A stretch of DNA of 64,000 bases from Cryptomeria japonica (GCF_030272615.1 NC_081410.1:224247415-224311414), one strand, 5' to 3'; numbered from the stretch's first letter, positions 35,464-47,335 are shown. Translations and numbers: made by a program. Notes: generated by a model not told the origin, from the letters alone.

Positions 35464-38400
35464 ATGACTCCTAAAAGAGAATTTTCTGGTAAAGTTAACT
35501 ATTCAGAGAGGAGTGTCTGTGATGATTTTTTGGAACAGTTGACGTTGTCAACTAATCAGGCTTCAAAGGCAAAATAATTAGTACCCAAAGCTCCCCGTTT
35601 AAAGATAGGAGAAGGATTATATGACAAGGGTAACTGGTTGAGAGACCCACAGGTTGGATTGTCTGGGTTGGGGTTGTTTAAAGTTGGATTCGAAATGAGA
35701 AATTCCTTGGCCCCACAAAATAGTATCTGGGAACTAGATGTCGGGAAATTAGTTGTCCCAGGGGTATTTATGGACACAGATTTGCTGACCCAAATTGCGC
35801 TCAACTATGATCCAGTCACAAGAAGCATTCGGGATGTAAATGGGAAAACCCTTGTTGAGATTAATGCTAAAGAGTTCAGGACAGCTTTTGGGCTTAATGA
35901 ATTCACCAATTTTTTAGAACCTATAAATTTCACATCATTGGCCCAGATTTATGGTGCACAGAGGAGTCATCTCAAGAATGGGCCTCTCAAGGAGTTTTTT
36001 GTGAAAATAGGAGGGTTAACAGTTGTAGGACCCAACACTCAAGAGCCCTTTTCTTTAAGTATGTTCACCCTGAGGGCTAAAGGAATGTATTGGGCACTTT
36101 GCCAAGTTTTGGGAGAAGATGCTGAAGCAAATATGCCGAATCATTACTTGTTAATGATTGCTCAGATTTTGAATCCTTCTCTTGCAATTACATTTGATTA
36201 TGCATCTTTCATTACTGATGCTATTCATGGAGGGTTAATAGGAATCAAGAATGGAAAGGTGGATAGGCCTTTCGGATGGTACTCACTCCTGATGCATCTT
36301 TTTCTCTTCAAAGGTGGTGATTACTTTGCCAGTGGACTGGACCTTGTTAAGGAGAAGGAAGGAGAAAAAATGCCGGTACAATTATGGAGTACTATGTTGT
36401 CATGGGATAGAGAGGATGCCAGTTTTTTGAAGTTTGATAAATATTTTGCATCTAAGATAAGGACTCTCCTTTGCTCTGAGAACCCAAGAATCCCCAAAGT
36501 TCTTCTGGAATTCATAAGACCTAAAGAATTCACAGAGAACATAAAAATTGTTCATAACTGGGGTGACATTTACTTGTATCCACTCTCCACAGTTTTCAGA
36601 GTGTTTGGTTTCAGAGGCACCCCATTTTTGTTACCTTACCAGGTCCCTCTCAAAGTGGGAATCGCGGAGATCCTTAGACAAATTGGTGGCTTACAAGAGG
36701 CAGAGTTGACAGGCAGGGGTAAAGGGACTATTTTCCCTGTAACTACCATAGCTCACCAATTTGTAATAACAAAAGGAGGCTGGAATTGCTTTGAGGATTT
36801 CCTCAAGCCTTATCATTTGTCCACTGCAGTGTCCAGGTGTGCCGATCCAGAAGACTTCTTCAATGGTATGTTTAGGAAGAAGGTAGCATGCAGAGGTAGG
36901 CCTCATCAATTCCAGTTTCCTGAAGACCTCATCAGAAATGAGTTTGATCTAGATGAGCAGGAGCTAAGGAAAGAGAAGTGGGTGGCTTATAAGAAAGCCT
37001 TGGATTTTGTGCATCAGTTTGATGCCAGCTATGACCCATTATCTAGCTTTTTCCCACTAGAAGAGAAAATAATTTTTTTGATTGTTTGTTTTGAAGATGT
37101 GATGCAGACACTGAAGGAGAAGAGGGAAGCTGTAATCAAGAGCAACCCTGAGAAGGCAAGAATGATCCTAAGTAGGTCAGCTTCCAGCAAAGCAATCCCT
37201 CCTGGTGATTATACACTGCATAAGAAATCCATTTATAGTGTGCTAGTGCCTACAACAGGGGAGCCCTCTACCTCCAAAGGAAAGAGGAAGATACAAGATG
37301 TCATTGACATCCAAGAAAGACCAAAGAAGCAAAGGGTGGGGAAAGAAGTATAATCAGATACACTTTTGTATTCCCCATCCCAATCCCCTATCCATATAGG
37401 AAATGAGCAAGCAGCAGCTGAGCAACTCCTACAGTTAGGTAGTCTACGGGAAATTGCATACACTTATGATGAAGTGGAGGAAGGAATGCCAGAAGAACCC
37501 ATTGCTGCTGAAATGAATATCACTACCACTGAACTCAAAGGCCAGGAGTGGGATCCTGAGATAAAGCAGGCAAGTAGTGCCTTTTTAGCTGATAACAATT
37601 TTGTCACATCAGAAGCATTTATGCAGTTTATATGGAAACAACACATAGATAAATATAATGCTAGATGTGAAATGAGAAAGGCTGAGCAGCCCAATAAAGA
37701 TCCAGCCCTGGTGGAAGAGGAAATAAAGCAAGAGATGATGGAAGAATTCAAAACCATCACCCCTAAGTAGGGAAGAGATATGGTAGCACAAGCTAGAGTG
37801 CTTATATTACCTGAATGGGATATAGCAAATGCCCTGGTACTAGATGCAGTGAGAAAAGAGACTAAACCCATGGAGGGGATTACTTTCAATAAGGACAATG
37901 CTGTATTCATCATGTGGTCTCTCAAGAGAAATGAGAGTAAGAAAAGCAAAGACACCCCAGGGTCAAGTTACCTTGGTGGAATGATGGTGAAGAGAGTGCA
38001 GAGTACAGGGGTAGTGGAGGCTGCTAGCACTGTGTTAGAGACTGCAAAATTTAGTGTTGCAGTAGCAGAGAAGGAAGCCAAAGAGAAAGAGGCCCTCCAA
38101 ATTAAGTTGGAAACAGTTTTGAAGGCTTATAACAATGCCAAGGAGGAGGTAAGAGGTAAGGATAGCATCATTGCCAAGTTGGAGAGCCAGTTGACTGGAC
38201 AATACCAGTAAGGTGAGTCTTCAACACTGATGATTTCCTCTTCTCCTGCAAGACCTCCACCTACCAGCCCTATCATTGAGTTTCCACCATCTCTAGCACC
38301 CTCCAGCTCTCAAATGATTGAAATCACTCCCCAAGAATTACAAAACTTGAAACAGGCTCAGGCCTTATATGCAAAGAAATATGAGGAGAAAGTAAGGGCT

Positions 38401-39105
38401 ACAATTTCCAGTTTTGCAGATGCAATAAATGCCTCATTGCTCTACAACAATGTAGGTAAAATTATGGAAATATGGAATGAGCTTAGGAGAGACAAGGCCA
38501 TTTTGACGCCTATTTTTGACAGATGGAGGCCTAGGGAGCAAGATTTAGAGTTTATGTGTGTATCCTGCGATGAAGCAAGGGCCAATTGCATCATTAAATC
38601 CACTTCTGATGTCGCTAAAGTCTTAATACAATTAGCAGCAGAAGTGGATAATGTTGATAGGAAGGTAAATTTGTGCAAAAAGGAGTACACTGATCAAGTT
38701 TTTGAGTTTCTCCCAAGAGTTTTTGTTAGCCTAGATCAGTTAAAGGACAAACAAATGTGGCTTAAAGAAATAGAAGCTAAATTATTAGCAAGAGTTACAG
38801 GAATTATTGATTTAGATGATGCTTCTTTCTTTGTTTTGACAATTCAAGAGATAGAGAAAATTAAGTCACATTATGGTTTTCTCAATTCAGAAGTCAACAA
38901 AATGAGAAATTCTTGGAAAAGGTTGACTAAGACTTAAGATAAAGTGATTAATTTCTCATGGCCGACAGAAGAGGTGTATGGTGAGTGGACAATTAAATAT
39001 GCCACCCATGATCCGGAACAGTTGGAGAGTGCCCCTGAAAAGGTAGAAGAGGTTGCAACTAAACAGCTTGTTGAAGAAACTGCAGAGGCCGAAAAGAGCT
39101 TGTAA
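35464..39105 (+). pseudogene. E ORF: 1,214-codon unknown protein, five stops, no frameshift
   Basis: ATG at 35464 (MTPKREFSGKVNYSERSV). The same frame runs to TAA at 39103-39105, broken only by stops at 35575-35577, 37351-37353, 37768-37770, 38209-38211 and 38935-38937. The first ~550 residues look globular (AKEFRTAFGLNEFTNF, RPFGWYSLLMHLFLFKGG, PYQVPLKVGIAEIL). A basic stretch follows (KGKRKIQDV, RPKKQRVGKEV), a possible nuclear signal. The second half is acidic and helical, with likely coiled coils near 38040-38200 and 38330-38930. I see no RT, integrase, protease, zinc knuckle or DDE transposase motif. The overall plan resembles D ORF2. Function unknown; it could be a structural, DNA-binding or captured protein. 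Confidence 0.75.
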
Positions 39106-40050
39106 CTGCTTTTACAAAAAGCTTGTAACCTCTTTATTTTGGAAGAAAGAAATGATTGTAACAAACTCTCCTCAAGAAGTCTGAAGCTTTGTGCATCCAT
39201 GTTGTTATAAATGGATACCAGGACTAGAGGAAAAGAGAGATCGCAAAAGAATTGTAAAAAAATGCTACAAAAATTTATTTGAGCTTTTCCAAGTCTAATG
39301 GAGAATATACAAAACTTCTTGTAATATTTCTTGAAACTAAATATCAATATATAGACCATCATTTATGAGTGAAGCTTTGTGTTGTCTTCAAGTGTGTTTA
39401 CAATTTGTTTACTATTTTCATTCTGAATAATCCAGGGTTGTTCTGTTTGAATGGAATTGCAAAGCAATTTTAGTAGGAGTGTTCTTTAGCTTTTCTCTTT
39501 AGGAGGGAAATTAAAGATGCGGGGATCACTCATACCAGTAAACTCTTTGGAAGAGACTTTGAATCTTGATGATCATAGCTTAATTTGGGATGCATAAATT
39601 CTTGTAGGTGTCAGGCATATACAAGGATTAATAGAAACCAAGCCAACGGGATGCATAAAGATGTTTTGTTTGAGGAGTATTATCTAAGTTTAGATGACTT
39701 TGTAACCTTGGATAAGGCACTGGTATTGATTGAAGTGGTTTATTGCATGTTTTGTTGATTGAAATGCTGAATCTAAGTATAGTTTCCATTCTTTATTTTC
39801 AGTTGATTTCAAGGTGAATAGATCCACTGGTTTTCTGGACTGGTTTGCTGTGGGTTTATGTTTGAAAGTGTGAATTCAATTCACAAAGGTATACCTGCCT
39901 GGGCTCTGAGTAAGTCCAAAGTTTAGAAGGTTCAATCAAACCTTGTCATATGTTGTCTTGAGAATTTCCTTATCTTTGATGTCTCTTCTGCACCGAGCTT
40001 AATCATATTATTTTAAGGATGTTAAACGGAATCAGATTTTGAAGACAACA
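39106..40050 (+). other. E right end, noncoding
   Basis: 945 bp after the ORF stop, AT-rich, presumably the 3' untranslated region and terminus of E. No ORF of note and no match to the left end beyond TGTTRTC in inverted form. Confidence 0.5.
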
Positions 40051-40055
40051 AGTAG
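40051..40055. repeat. Target site duplication of E, right copy (AGTAG)
   Basis: Identical to 33733-33737. Confidence 0.87.
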
Positions 40056-42474
40056 GTTGCTCAGTAGAGGCAACACTTTGGTCGGTTTCTTTAGCCTCTA
40101 TTGTGTCCTTTGGTGTCTTTGAGCTTGGTGTCTCGGTTGCAACATTTTCAGTGCTGGAAGGAGCTTGAGAGGTCTGTTCTTGAGAACTACCTTCTCCTGC
40201 TGTAGACTTGTGACCTTTTGTGCCTTGTTCTATATCCTTAGGGATCTCGGTTGAAATAGGTTGATTGACCGGAGGATAGTGCTGGACTTGCTCCAAAACT
40301 GACTCACTGGATACAAGTTGGGCATATGCATTGCCTTCTATCATTTCTTGTTTCGGTGCCTCTATATCCATGATATCTTCATCTACTTGTATGGTGTTAG
40401 TAGGGTCCTGCTCGGTGATATCAGGATCTTTCTTGGTGACATCAACTATTTCAACTTCAGCTTGCTCACCAACATTCTTGATTCTAAAGATTTCCTGCCA
40501 TTTTTCTTTGGTTTCATTCTCTACATCCAAGTAAAGGCCATTCATCAATTTCAAAGCTCTTTGCTTGACTAGGAATTTTGTGTGGTAGTTTGTCAGATGT
40601 TCGGTGATGTCATCTACTAACATGTCTGGGAAAATATGTACTAGACTTCTTTCTCTCATCTGTTTCTCTAAGTCCATTGCATACTTCCACCTATTATCAA
40701 TATGCAAATATAATTCATTTGGAAGAGATTTACATACTTCCAATGGGACCAATCAGAATTTCAATAGTGTGTAGATGACCGCTTCTTCTATTTGTCTCTT
40801 TTCATCATTAGATCTGGATTCATATTTTACATATCTGAATGATCCAAATCCACCATATTTCTTCAAATTAGCACATAAATTTTCAACACTATGTACATTT
40901 ACCTTTTTGCTCTTGACAATTTGAAATTTACTTGCATCTTCAAATTCGGTGTCACTAGACTCTTTTGCCAAAATGAGTCTCCGAGTAGATTTCTTGTAAG
41001 TTTTTGTTACCTTTGGTGTGGAAACACTCTTTGTTTTCTTACTCGGTGAAGCTGCAGATGCTCTTGTGTTAGGTCGCTTTGCTGGAGGAGTCGGTGATAC
41101 CTTTGATGTATCCTATTTCTTTCTTTTCAACACTTTTCCCTTAGGTAATTCTGTGCTCAGTGTTATAGCTGCCTCTTGTGCTTCAGATTCCTCTTCAGTG
41201 ATTACTATAGTGCCCTTGGCAGGTGTGGAGGAAGATTCTTCTCCAAATTTCTTCGTTAATGCCTTTAACATCTTTGTTGCCTTCCTTGTAGCTTTGGGTA
41301 CTACAATGCTCATTTTTACTTTTTCCTTCACTTCTTCATATGTTCCATACCTCAGCTCGGTAGCATGCCTTGGTAATGTAAGAAATGCATCTATTTGTTG
41401 TTGTGTGATGTCAAGATCAATCTCATAACCCATAGGTGGCAAAGATTGAGTTCTTGGTTCCACAACATTCACATAATAGTAATCAGTGTCCACTTCAAAA
41501 TATATGTCATCCTTGTATTTCTCCACTAGCTTGGGTGGAATCCGGTACCTATTATGCATCCTTTCCTGAAACTTACTAAAATAATCATCCATAATATCAT
41601 TAAAATTATCACCTAGCTTCTTGATGAAGTCATTGATTTGATGGGTGATTGGTCGGTGTAGTTCCCAAACAACTTTACTGACTGATGGAAAGAATTTTTC
41701 AAAATAGAAAAACATGTATATTAATAGTGATCCAAACTTTAGTGTATTGGCCAAATTGTTCTTCTTTGGCTTCCTTATGGTGTTCAGATTCTCAAATAGG
41801 TTTTTTAGCAATACCTCACATAAATCAATTTTCATGCCTTTCTTCACAATTTTATATGCTAAGTCTACTGCTGCATAGGGTACACTATTTTCCATTTCTG
41901 ATTGGAAGAAACAGTAACCTATTACTCTAATGGAAAACTTTAGTTCTGCATCAGTGACATTGTTCAATTTCAATCCCCTACAATTAGATTCTACTCTGGT
42001 TAAACTGATCAATTCCTTCTGTGATATCATTTTCTGAGCTCGGGCATGATCATAAATAGGGTAACTAGTGATCAAATGAATGATTTCCTTGGTGATCTTA
42101 AATAGTTGCTCTTCTAGCCACATGAAGTCATCATGAACTCTGCTCAGAACAAACTTGACCCACTGGGGTTTGAAGACACGAGGATAGGTTAAGGCTTCAG
42201 TCAATCCCTTGATCTTAATGTGCTCATACTTTCTATCCATTTTACCATTGGTGCACAATTCATCATATGTGTCTTTGATTTCAACATGACCTAGTTCTTC
42301 AACTCAACATTTGGTAAAGAATCTCACATCCTCGACTAATAAAACTCTATCCAGAATGAGTGAAAATGCAGTTTTGTCATCCGGTTCAGATGCAATTTTG
42401 GGAGTTAAAGAGTATTTTAGTGAGGGCTTTTCGATGTTCTCAACAACAACGAGATCTAGGATCTTAGGTGCCAT
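40056..42474 (-). pseudogene. D ORF2, N-terminal part (unknown protein)
   Basis: ATG at 42474 opens MAPKILDLVVVENIEKPSLK. One frame continues to the E junction, broken by stops at 42304-42306, 41113-41115 and 40753-40755 and by no frameshift. With 32836-33737 the full ORF is 1,107 codons. The N-terminal ~330 residues seem globular (LTYPRVFKPQWVKFVLSRV, GYCFFQSEMENSVPYAAVDL, LKFGSLLIYMFFYFEKFF). Then follow a Lys-rich linker, an acidic Thr, Pro, Ser-rich stretch and the coiled C-terminus. No catalytic motif is recognised. It replaces pol in this element, so it may be a structural or envelope-like accessory product, or a captured gene. None of these is proven. Confidence 0.75.
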
Positions 42475-43107
42475 TGCAGATTTCAGATAAGAATTAACAC
42501 AAGATCCTTAGGGTTTGAAGATTTTCAAATGGCAGACACTTCACACTTAGCAAATAATAACAACTTGATATGATCGGTAAACCAGCTTAACAATGCATTG
42601 AGATTGATGTAAATACCTTGAATTTTGCTCGGGAGGTGGTTTGATCACCTGTGATTCGCTCTGCTCTTCTCTCTTGAAAACTTGGCGAGTGAAATATGAC
42701 CACTTAAATGCTTTAAGTACACAATATACCTTATCAAGCTCCGTGCAGGTTAGGTCAAAAACATTAAATGCACTCGGTTCCACTAAAATTTCTTTCCTTT
42801 TTGCACTTTAACCAAGTAACTAGACTTTCTTCATTTACTAACTTGACATGCTTCCTGTATTCACCGACTTGATAGGCTTCCTGTATAGTGCTCCAAAAGA
42901 CTTTGATAGAATTTCAAACTTACTAATACATCTTAGTTATGTAGATTTTGAATTAAGTACATAATAAAATAGGAACTGTTAAGATTTGACCTTTGAGATA
43001 ATGTAGTCCCTTCATACCTTTACCGATTAATTAGGAATAGGTGCACCTAACTCAGTAGGTAAGGTGCTTTCTTCATTTGACACAATGTCCTTCTTTTTCC
43101 AAATCAT
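42475..43107 (-). other. D spacer between ORF1 and ORF2
   Basis: 633 bp of AT-rich sequence. A short ORF at 42547-42783 has no recognisable motif. I see no gene. Confidence 0.5.
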
Positions 43108-44378
43108 CTATAATTTTCCTTTTATTTCTTTAGTGTCTCCTCTAGGTTGATCTCTACAATCTCTAGCCAAGTGTCCAACTTTGTGACAATGAAAACATGC
43201 CATACCAGGATTTCTCCATGATCTTCGGTTGTTCATTCTAAACCTAAAAAGCAGTTGGCACTTATATGTCCATATCTTCCACAATATTCACACCATATCC
43301 TTGTATTGTAATCCCATGGTACTGCAGAATATTGTCGGTAAGGATCTGTGTGAGTTCGGTAACCTCTAGTATTTGCTCGGTGTGCAGACCACATATAGTC
43401 TTTCTGGTTAAGCCAACACTTCTCAGTACTATGTTCATATCTATTACAATTTTTACAAAACCCTTTGAATTTTGCCTTCTGATAATTGTTAATAGACTTT
43501 GTCCTACATTGGTTAAATGTGTGACCATATTTGTTGCAATTGTGACAATAACCATTAGACCTAGTGACATTCGGTTGCTTACCTTTTCTGATTTGGCACA
43601 TGTTAGCAGTATGACCTTGATTTCCATAGTAGTTGCAAATAGGCTATTTTCTTTTGATGCACTTCTTGTTTCCAGCTTGCTTTGATGATTCTCCTCTCTT
43701 GGTTGTATGAATTCCCTTCTCGGTAGAGTCTTTTCCTTTGTAACCGAGTCCTGCTTCTTTGTTGGGTCTTCTTGTATTCAGTTGCTCATCCAACATCTTT
43801 GATGCTTCATAGCTCTTCTTCAGTGTTTCCTTGGATTTATTTTCTATTTCAAGTTCATTGGTCAACCTTGATATTTCAAGTTTCAATGCTTGATTCTCAT
43901 CATCTTTCAGATTTGCTTCATGATGTGCATAACCTAATTGATCTGATAGATTTTGTTGAATCCCAGTCAACCTTATGATTTCATCATTCTTTTTAGATAC
44001 TAATGCTTCAAGCTGTTGTTTTTCTCTTTCTAGATCTCTTACTTTATCCTCTGCTGTCCTCAATGCATCAAGATTTTCAGTCATATGTGTTTTGAAATGT
44101 TCATGTCCTCTTTTCATTGCTTTTAGCTGATCAGCTAGTGCTTTGTTCTTTTCTTTCAGTTGTACAATCATTTTTTCAGTCTCTTTAGATATACTGTTCT
44201 CAAATGATGTTTCAATTTGTTCCACTAACTCTTGAGAGTCCTGCAAATCATCAGATAATCTTCTTCTCACTTTCAATGATTTTTGCATTTGTCTTTGCAT
44301 GTCTGCAATCACTTGATTAGCATGATCCAACTCTTCTTGCAGATACACAATTATCCTAGATTGTTTAAAGCCTTCCAT
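43108..44378 (-). pseudogene. D ORF1: gag-like coiled-coil and multi-zinc-knuckle protein
   Basis: ATG at 44378 (MEGFKQSRIIVYLQEELDHA) lies 49 bp from the primer site, the place of gag. Residues 1-220 form a near-continuous heptad pattern (coiled coil). A Lys-rich hinge follows, then five zinc-knuckle positions: CNYYGNQGHTANMC (second Cys lost), CHNCNKYGHTFNQC, CKNCNRYEHSTEKC, CEYCGRYGHISANC and, after a one-base shift, CFHCHKVGHLARDC. A stop lies at about 43644. Copia gags usually have a UBN2-type capsid part and one or two knuckles; here I see no UBN2-like region. It probably bound element RNA. The frame ends at 43108. Confidence 0.8.
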
Positions 44379-44426
44379 TGATAAGATCTTTCTCTTTAGG
44401 TTGTTAAACCTTTTTCCAAGTTTCAA

Positions 44427-44438
44427 GCTCTGATACCA
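44427..44438 (-). other. D primer binding site (initiator tRNA-Met)
   Basis: Minus strand TGGTATCAGAGC, a perfect match to the usual site, 2 bp from the LTR. Confidence 0.93.
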
Positions 44439-44440
44439 AT

Positions 44441-45631
44441 TGTTAGGCCCAATATGGAAAGCTAATGTACTCGGCGGGGGGGGGGGGGGGGGGGTGAATT
44501 AGTACTCCAAAACCTTTTTCCAACAATATCTTTACTATTATGCATAAACCAAAAATTGCCGCAACATAACATAAAGTTAAAACAAATAAATAACAATCAT
44601 ACATGATTCACTCCATAACTCATATATTTTGGTTATGCAGAAACTCTTGGTTAGAGAGAAAAAATGTGGTGGGGATAGCACCCACAACTTCACTACTGCA
44701 ATAATAAAGAGTGCTTAGTAAGAGCTACATGTTTAGCTATTTTTGATAGCTTACCCTATTAGGAGTATCAGGATCAGTTAGATCTACCTTGCTAAAGGAT
44801 TTTACAACACTTAAACTAAATCTTGCACCTAGTTAGAGGCTTTACAATTTATAGACTTAGTTAGAGTCTTTTACCTTGTTAAAGGTTTCTCTTACAACTT
44901 CAAAATATTTCAATAAAATCTTTACAAATATCTGCAACTTTACATCTGGAATGTTATAGCAGATTCTATGTGCTCAAAATAAGATTACCTTGCTTATAGC
45001 ATACCTCGCTAACCCATAAAGTAACTCGGTAAACCCTTCTGTTTACTCTGTTCTTTGACTGTTCTCTAAAATCCTTCTCGGTGACCTCTGTGTCTTTGTA
45101 ACAGTCATAACACTTAGTGCTTTTACATGTCTTGCTTCATACACCTCTGTATATCTCTATCTTTCTCACTTTTATCCTTAATCCATGCTGTATAAATAGA
45201 TCTCTTATGTCGGTGATCTAATTCATTGCTTCAATTTTACAAACATGATTTATCGAATGAATAACTATATAAAATATTTCATTGGTTAGATGACCTCAAA
45301 ATCATACACAATCTTTAAGTGCAATTTCCAATGTGATAACGGTTCTATGTTCCTTGATCTTGTAACATGTTTTCCCATGTGTGTCTAGATTCAATGAATC
45401 TGGTAACATGTTTCACTCAGTGTATATCAACTTGGTGTATCATTATTTCTACTTGGTAGACATGGAATGATGCTCGGTAGACAACTCGGTGTATACTGGG
45501 CTCTGTGAATACTTTCTTCTTTAACCTACTGTTCTATGCATACCGATTGAATATTTCGGTAGTAGTAACCAACTAGAGTATATAGAATGACTTTGGATAT
45601 AAAACTAATGACAACTTGATAAGTAGTAACA
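44441..45631 (-). repeat. D 5' LTR
   Basis: 1,191 bp, partner of 31252-32431. It contains a run of 19 G at 44476-44494 where the partner has only gaggagggg. Confidence 0.94.
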
Positions 45632-45636
45632 CTCCA
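45632..45636. repeat. Target site duplication of D, right copy (CTCCA)
   Basis: Identical to 31247-31251. Confidence 0.9.
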
Positions 45637-46270
45637 TTTAGAAATGCACATTTAATATCCATTTGATACACTTTGTAGTTCTTATGTGCTGCAAAAGCCA
45701 AAAATAATATGACTGGCTCAATTCTGGCTACCGGTGCAAAGGTCTCATTGTAATCAATTCCTTCTTTCTGAGAATATCCCTTACACACTAGTCTTGCTTT
45801 ATTTCTGATAACCTTACCATCTTTATTAAGTTCATTTCTGAATACCCATTTGGTTCCAATTACATTTTTATCTTTAGGCCGGGGAACTAATGTCCAAGTG
45901 TTATTCTTCTCAATTTGTTCTAATTCTTCTTCCATAGCTTTAATCTAGTGTTTATCTTCACATGCCTCATTAACTGATGATGAGTCAATTTGAGAAATAA
46001 GACATACCTCTTCATTTTCCAATCTTCCTCTTGTCATAACTCCTTTATACTTGTTTCTAATTATCTGATCTTCAGAATGATTCGGTCTTATATATCGGGG
46101 TGTCTTTGTTTGTTGTTGTTCCTCAGTCACAGTGGAATTTTCAAATGATACTGGTGTAACTGGATCTTCATTTTGTACCAGTGGATTCAGTGTAGGTTCA
46201 TTTGTTAGAATTTTTGTTGCCAGTTCAGAATCTATATACCTTGAAGTTCTTCTGAATTGTTCATCAATCT
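45637..46270 (-). pseudogene. pol: C linker and reverse transcriptase, N-terminal part
   Basis: The linker 45945-46301 (TEEQQQTKTPRYIRPNHSEDQ) overlaps the end of the integrase ORF in another frame, pointing to a frameshift. RT starts [18 protein letters not shown] and continues [29 protein letters not shown] and [12 protein letters not shown], where D interrupts. A single stop lies between linker and RT (IK*WKMEEELEQ region). The palm aspartate in YQMDIK is kept. Confidence 0.9.
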
Positions 46271-47335
46271 TTACATTTGTACTCTCAACAATTTTCTGCA
46301 ATCTTTTGTTAAAACATCTATATGCTTTACTTTTAGATGAATAACCAAGAAATATTCCTTCATCACTTCTAGGATCAAATTTGCCAATATACTCATCTCT
46401 TCTAATATATCATTTACTTCCAAATATTCATGAGGAGTCTTACCAGTTTCACCTTTGATGTGAACTGTATAGACCACTGCACTTACTGCCTCTCTCCAAT
46501 ATACATGTGGTAGATTTGCTTCTGATAACATACTTCTAGCTGCATCCAAGATAGTTCTATTTTTCCTTTCAACAACCCCATTTTGCTGTGGTGTCCAAGG
46601 TGCTGATAGTTGTCTTCTGATTCCATTCACTTCAAAGAATGCATTAAATTCCTTAGATGTAAATTCTCCTCCTTGATCTGATCTTAGACATTTGATTTTC
46701 TTACTAGTTTCATTTTCTACCATTGCTTTGAACAGTTTTAAATTCCCAAGTGCTTCTGATTTTTCTCTTAGAAAAGTAACCCAACACATTCTAGAATAGT
46801 CATCAATGATTAGCATGAAATATCTATCACCTTGCAAGCTTTTGGTTCTAGCTGGAGCACATAAGTCAGTATGAATTAAGTCAAGAGCATTATTGGATTT
46901 TTCTAGAAGACTTTCGAAGGTGGCTCTAACTTGTTTTCCAAATTGACATTCCTTACATACTGTATTGTGAGGTTTAACAATTTTAGGTAAATCTCTAATT
47001 GCCTTAGTAGTACTGATTTTTACCATGCAATCAAAGTTGACATGACAGAGTCTCTTATGCCATAGCAAACTTTCATCAATATGTGCAATCAAGCATGTCT
47101 TTTCACTATTATTCAAATGAAAGATATTACCTCTAGTTTGATTACCGGTTGCAATTTCTAAACTAGTTCTATTCATGATTTTGCATTGTCCATTTTTGAA
47201 TTGTAACTGAAATCCTTTCTCAACTAATTGACGAACACTCAAAAGATTATACTTTAAACCTTCAACATAGTAAACATTGTCAGTATTATGCTTACCATCA
47301 AGAGATATTGTACCTTTACCTTTGATCAGACAAGC
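46271..47335 (-). pseudogene. pol: C pre-integrase and integrase
   Basis: The best integrase in the window: 323 codons open. The HHCC zinc part reads LLWHKRLCHVNF and VCKECQFGKQ. The catalytic triad is complete: aspartate in LIHTDLCAP, aspartate in CLRSDQGGEF and glutamate in NGVVERKNRT. A frameshift after TPHEYLEVNDI scrambles the C-terminus. It leads into the RT linker, which is found in the next frame. Confidence 0.92.

Larger units (their letters stand above)
33738..40050 (+). mobile_element. E: 6.3 kb insertion with TG...CA ends and one long ORF
   Basis: 6,313 bp flanked by AGTAG. The ends are TGTTATCACTG and, as reverse complement, TGTTGTCTTCA, so the termini share only TGTTRTC inverted. 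I find no direct repeat between the first 1.7 kb and the last 0.95 kb, so no LTR pair. No primer site, pol or transposase is recognised. It contains a repeat array (34073-35060), a TATA-like region and one ORF of 1,214 codons (35464-39105). Two readings are open: a very long solo LTR that carries an ORF, or a terminal-inverted-repeat transposon making 5-bp duplications. The insertion itself is firmly supported. Confidence 0.85.
31252..45631 (-). mobile_element. D: non-autonomous LTR element with two ORFs and no pol
   Basis: Complete copia-style frame: two LTRs of about 1.2 kb, TG...CA, duplication CTCCA, primer site to initiator tRNA-Met (44427-44438) and polypurine tract (32432-32448). Removing it restores the RT frame of C across AFLNG and DLEEE. 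Its 12 kb interior (5.7 kb without E) has no protease, integrase, RT or RNase H. Instead it carries ORF1 (coiled coil plus zinc knuckles) and ORF2 (1,107 codons, unassigned). It must have relied on enzymes of another copia element. LTR features resemble C and A/B. Confidence 0.9.

Noticed and set aside
35464-39105. E ORF as four separate genes
   Set aside because: The four open stretches share one frame and are split only by single stop codons, so one decayed ORF is the simpler reading.
33738-40050. E as a CACTA, hAT or Mutator element
   Set aside because: The left end has CACTG nearby but no matching CAGTG at the right. The 5-bp duplication does not fit the 3, 8 or 9 bp of these groups.
42547-42783. 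78-codon ORF in the D spacer
   Set aside because: No motif, and out of register with ORF1 and ORF2.
44427-44438. tgataccaa sequences as tRNA fragments
   Set aside because: They sit 2 bp from LTRs and are primer binding sites. No cloverleaf is visible.
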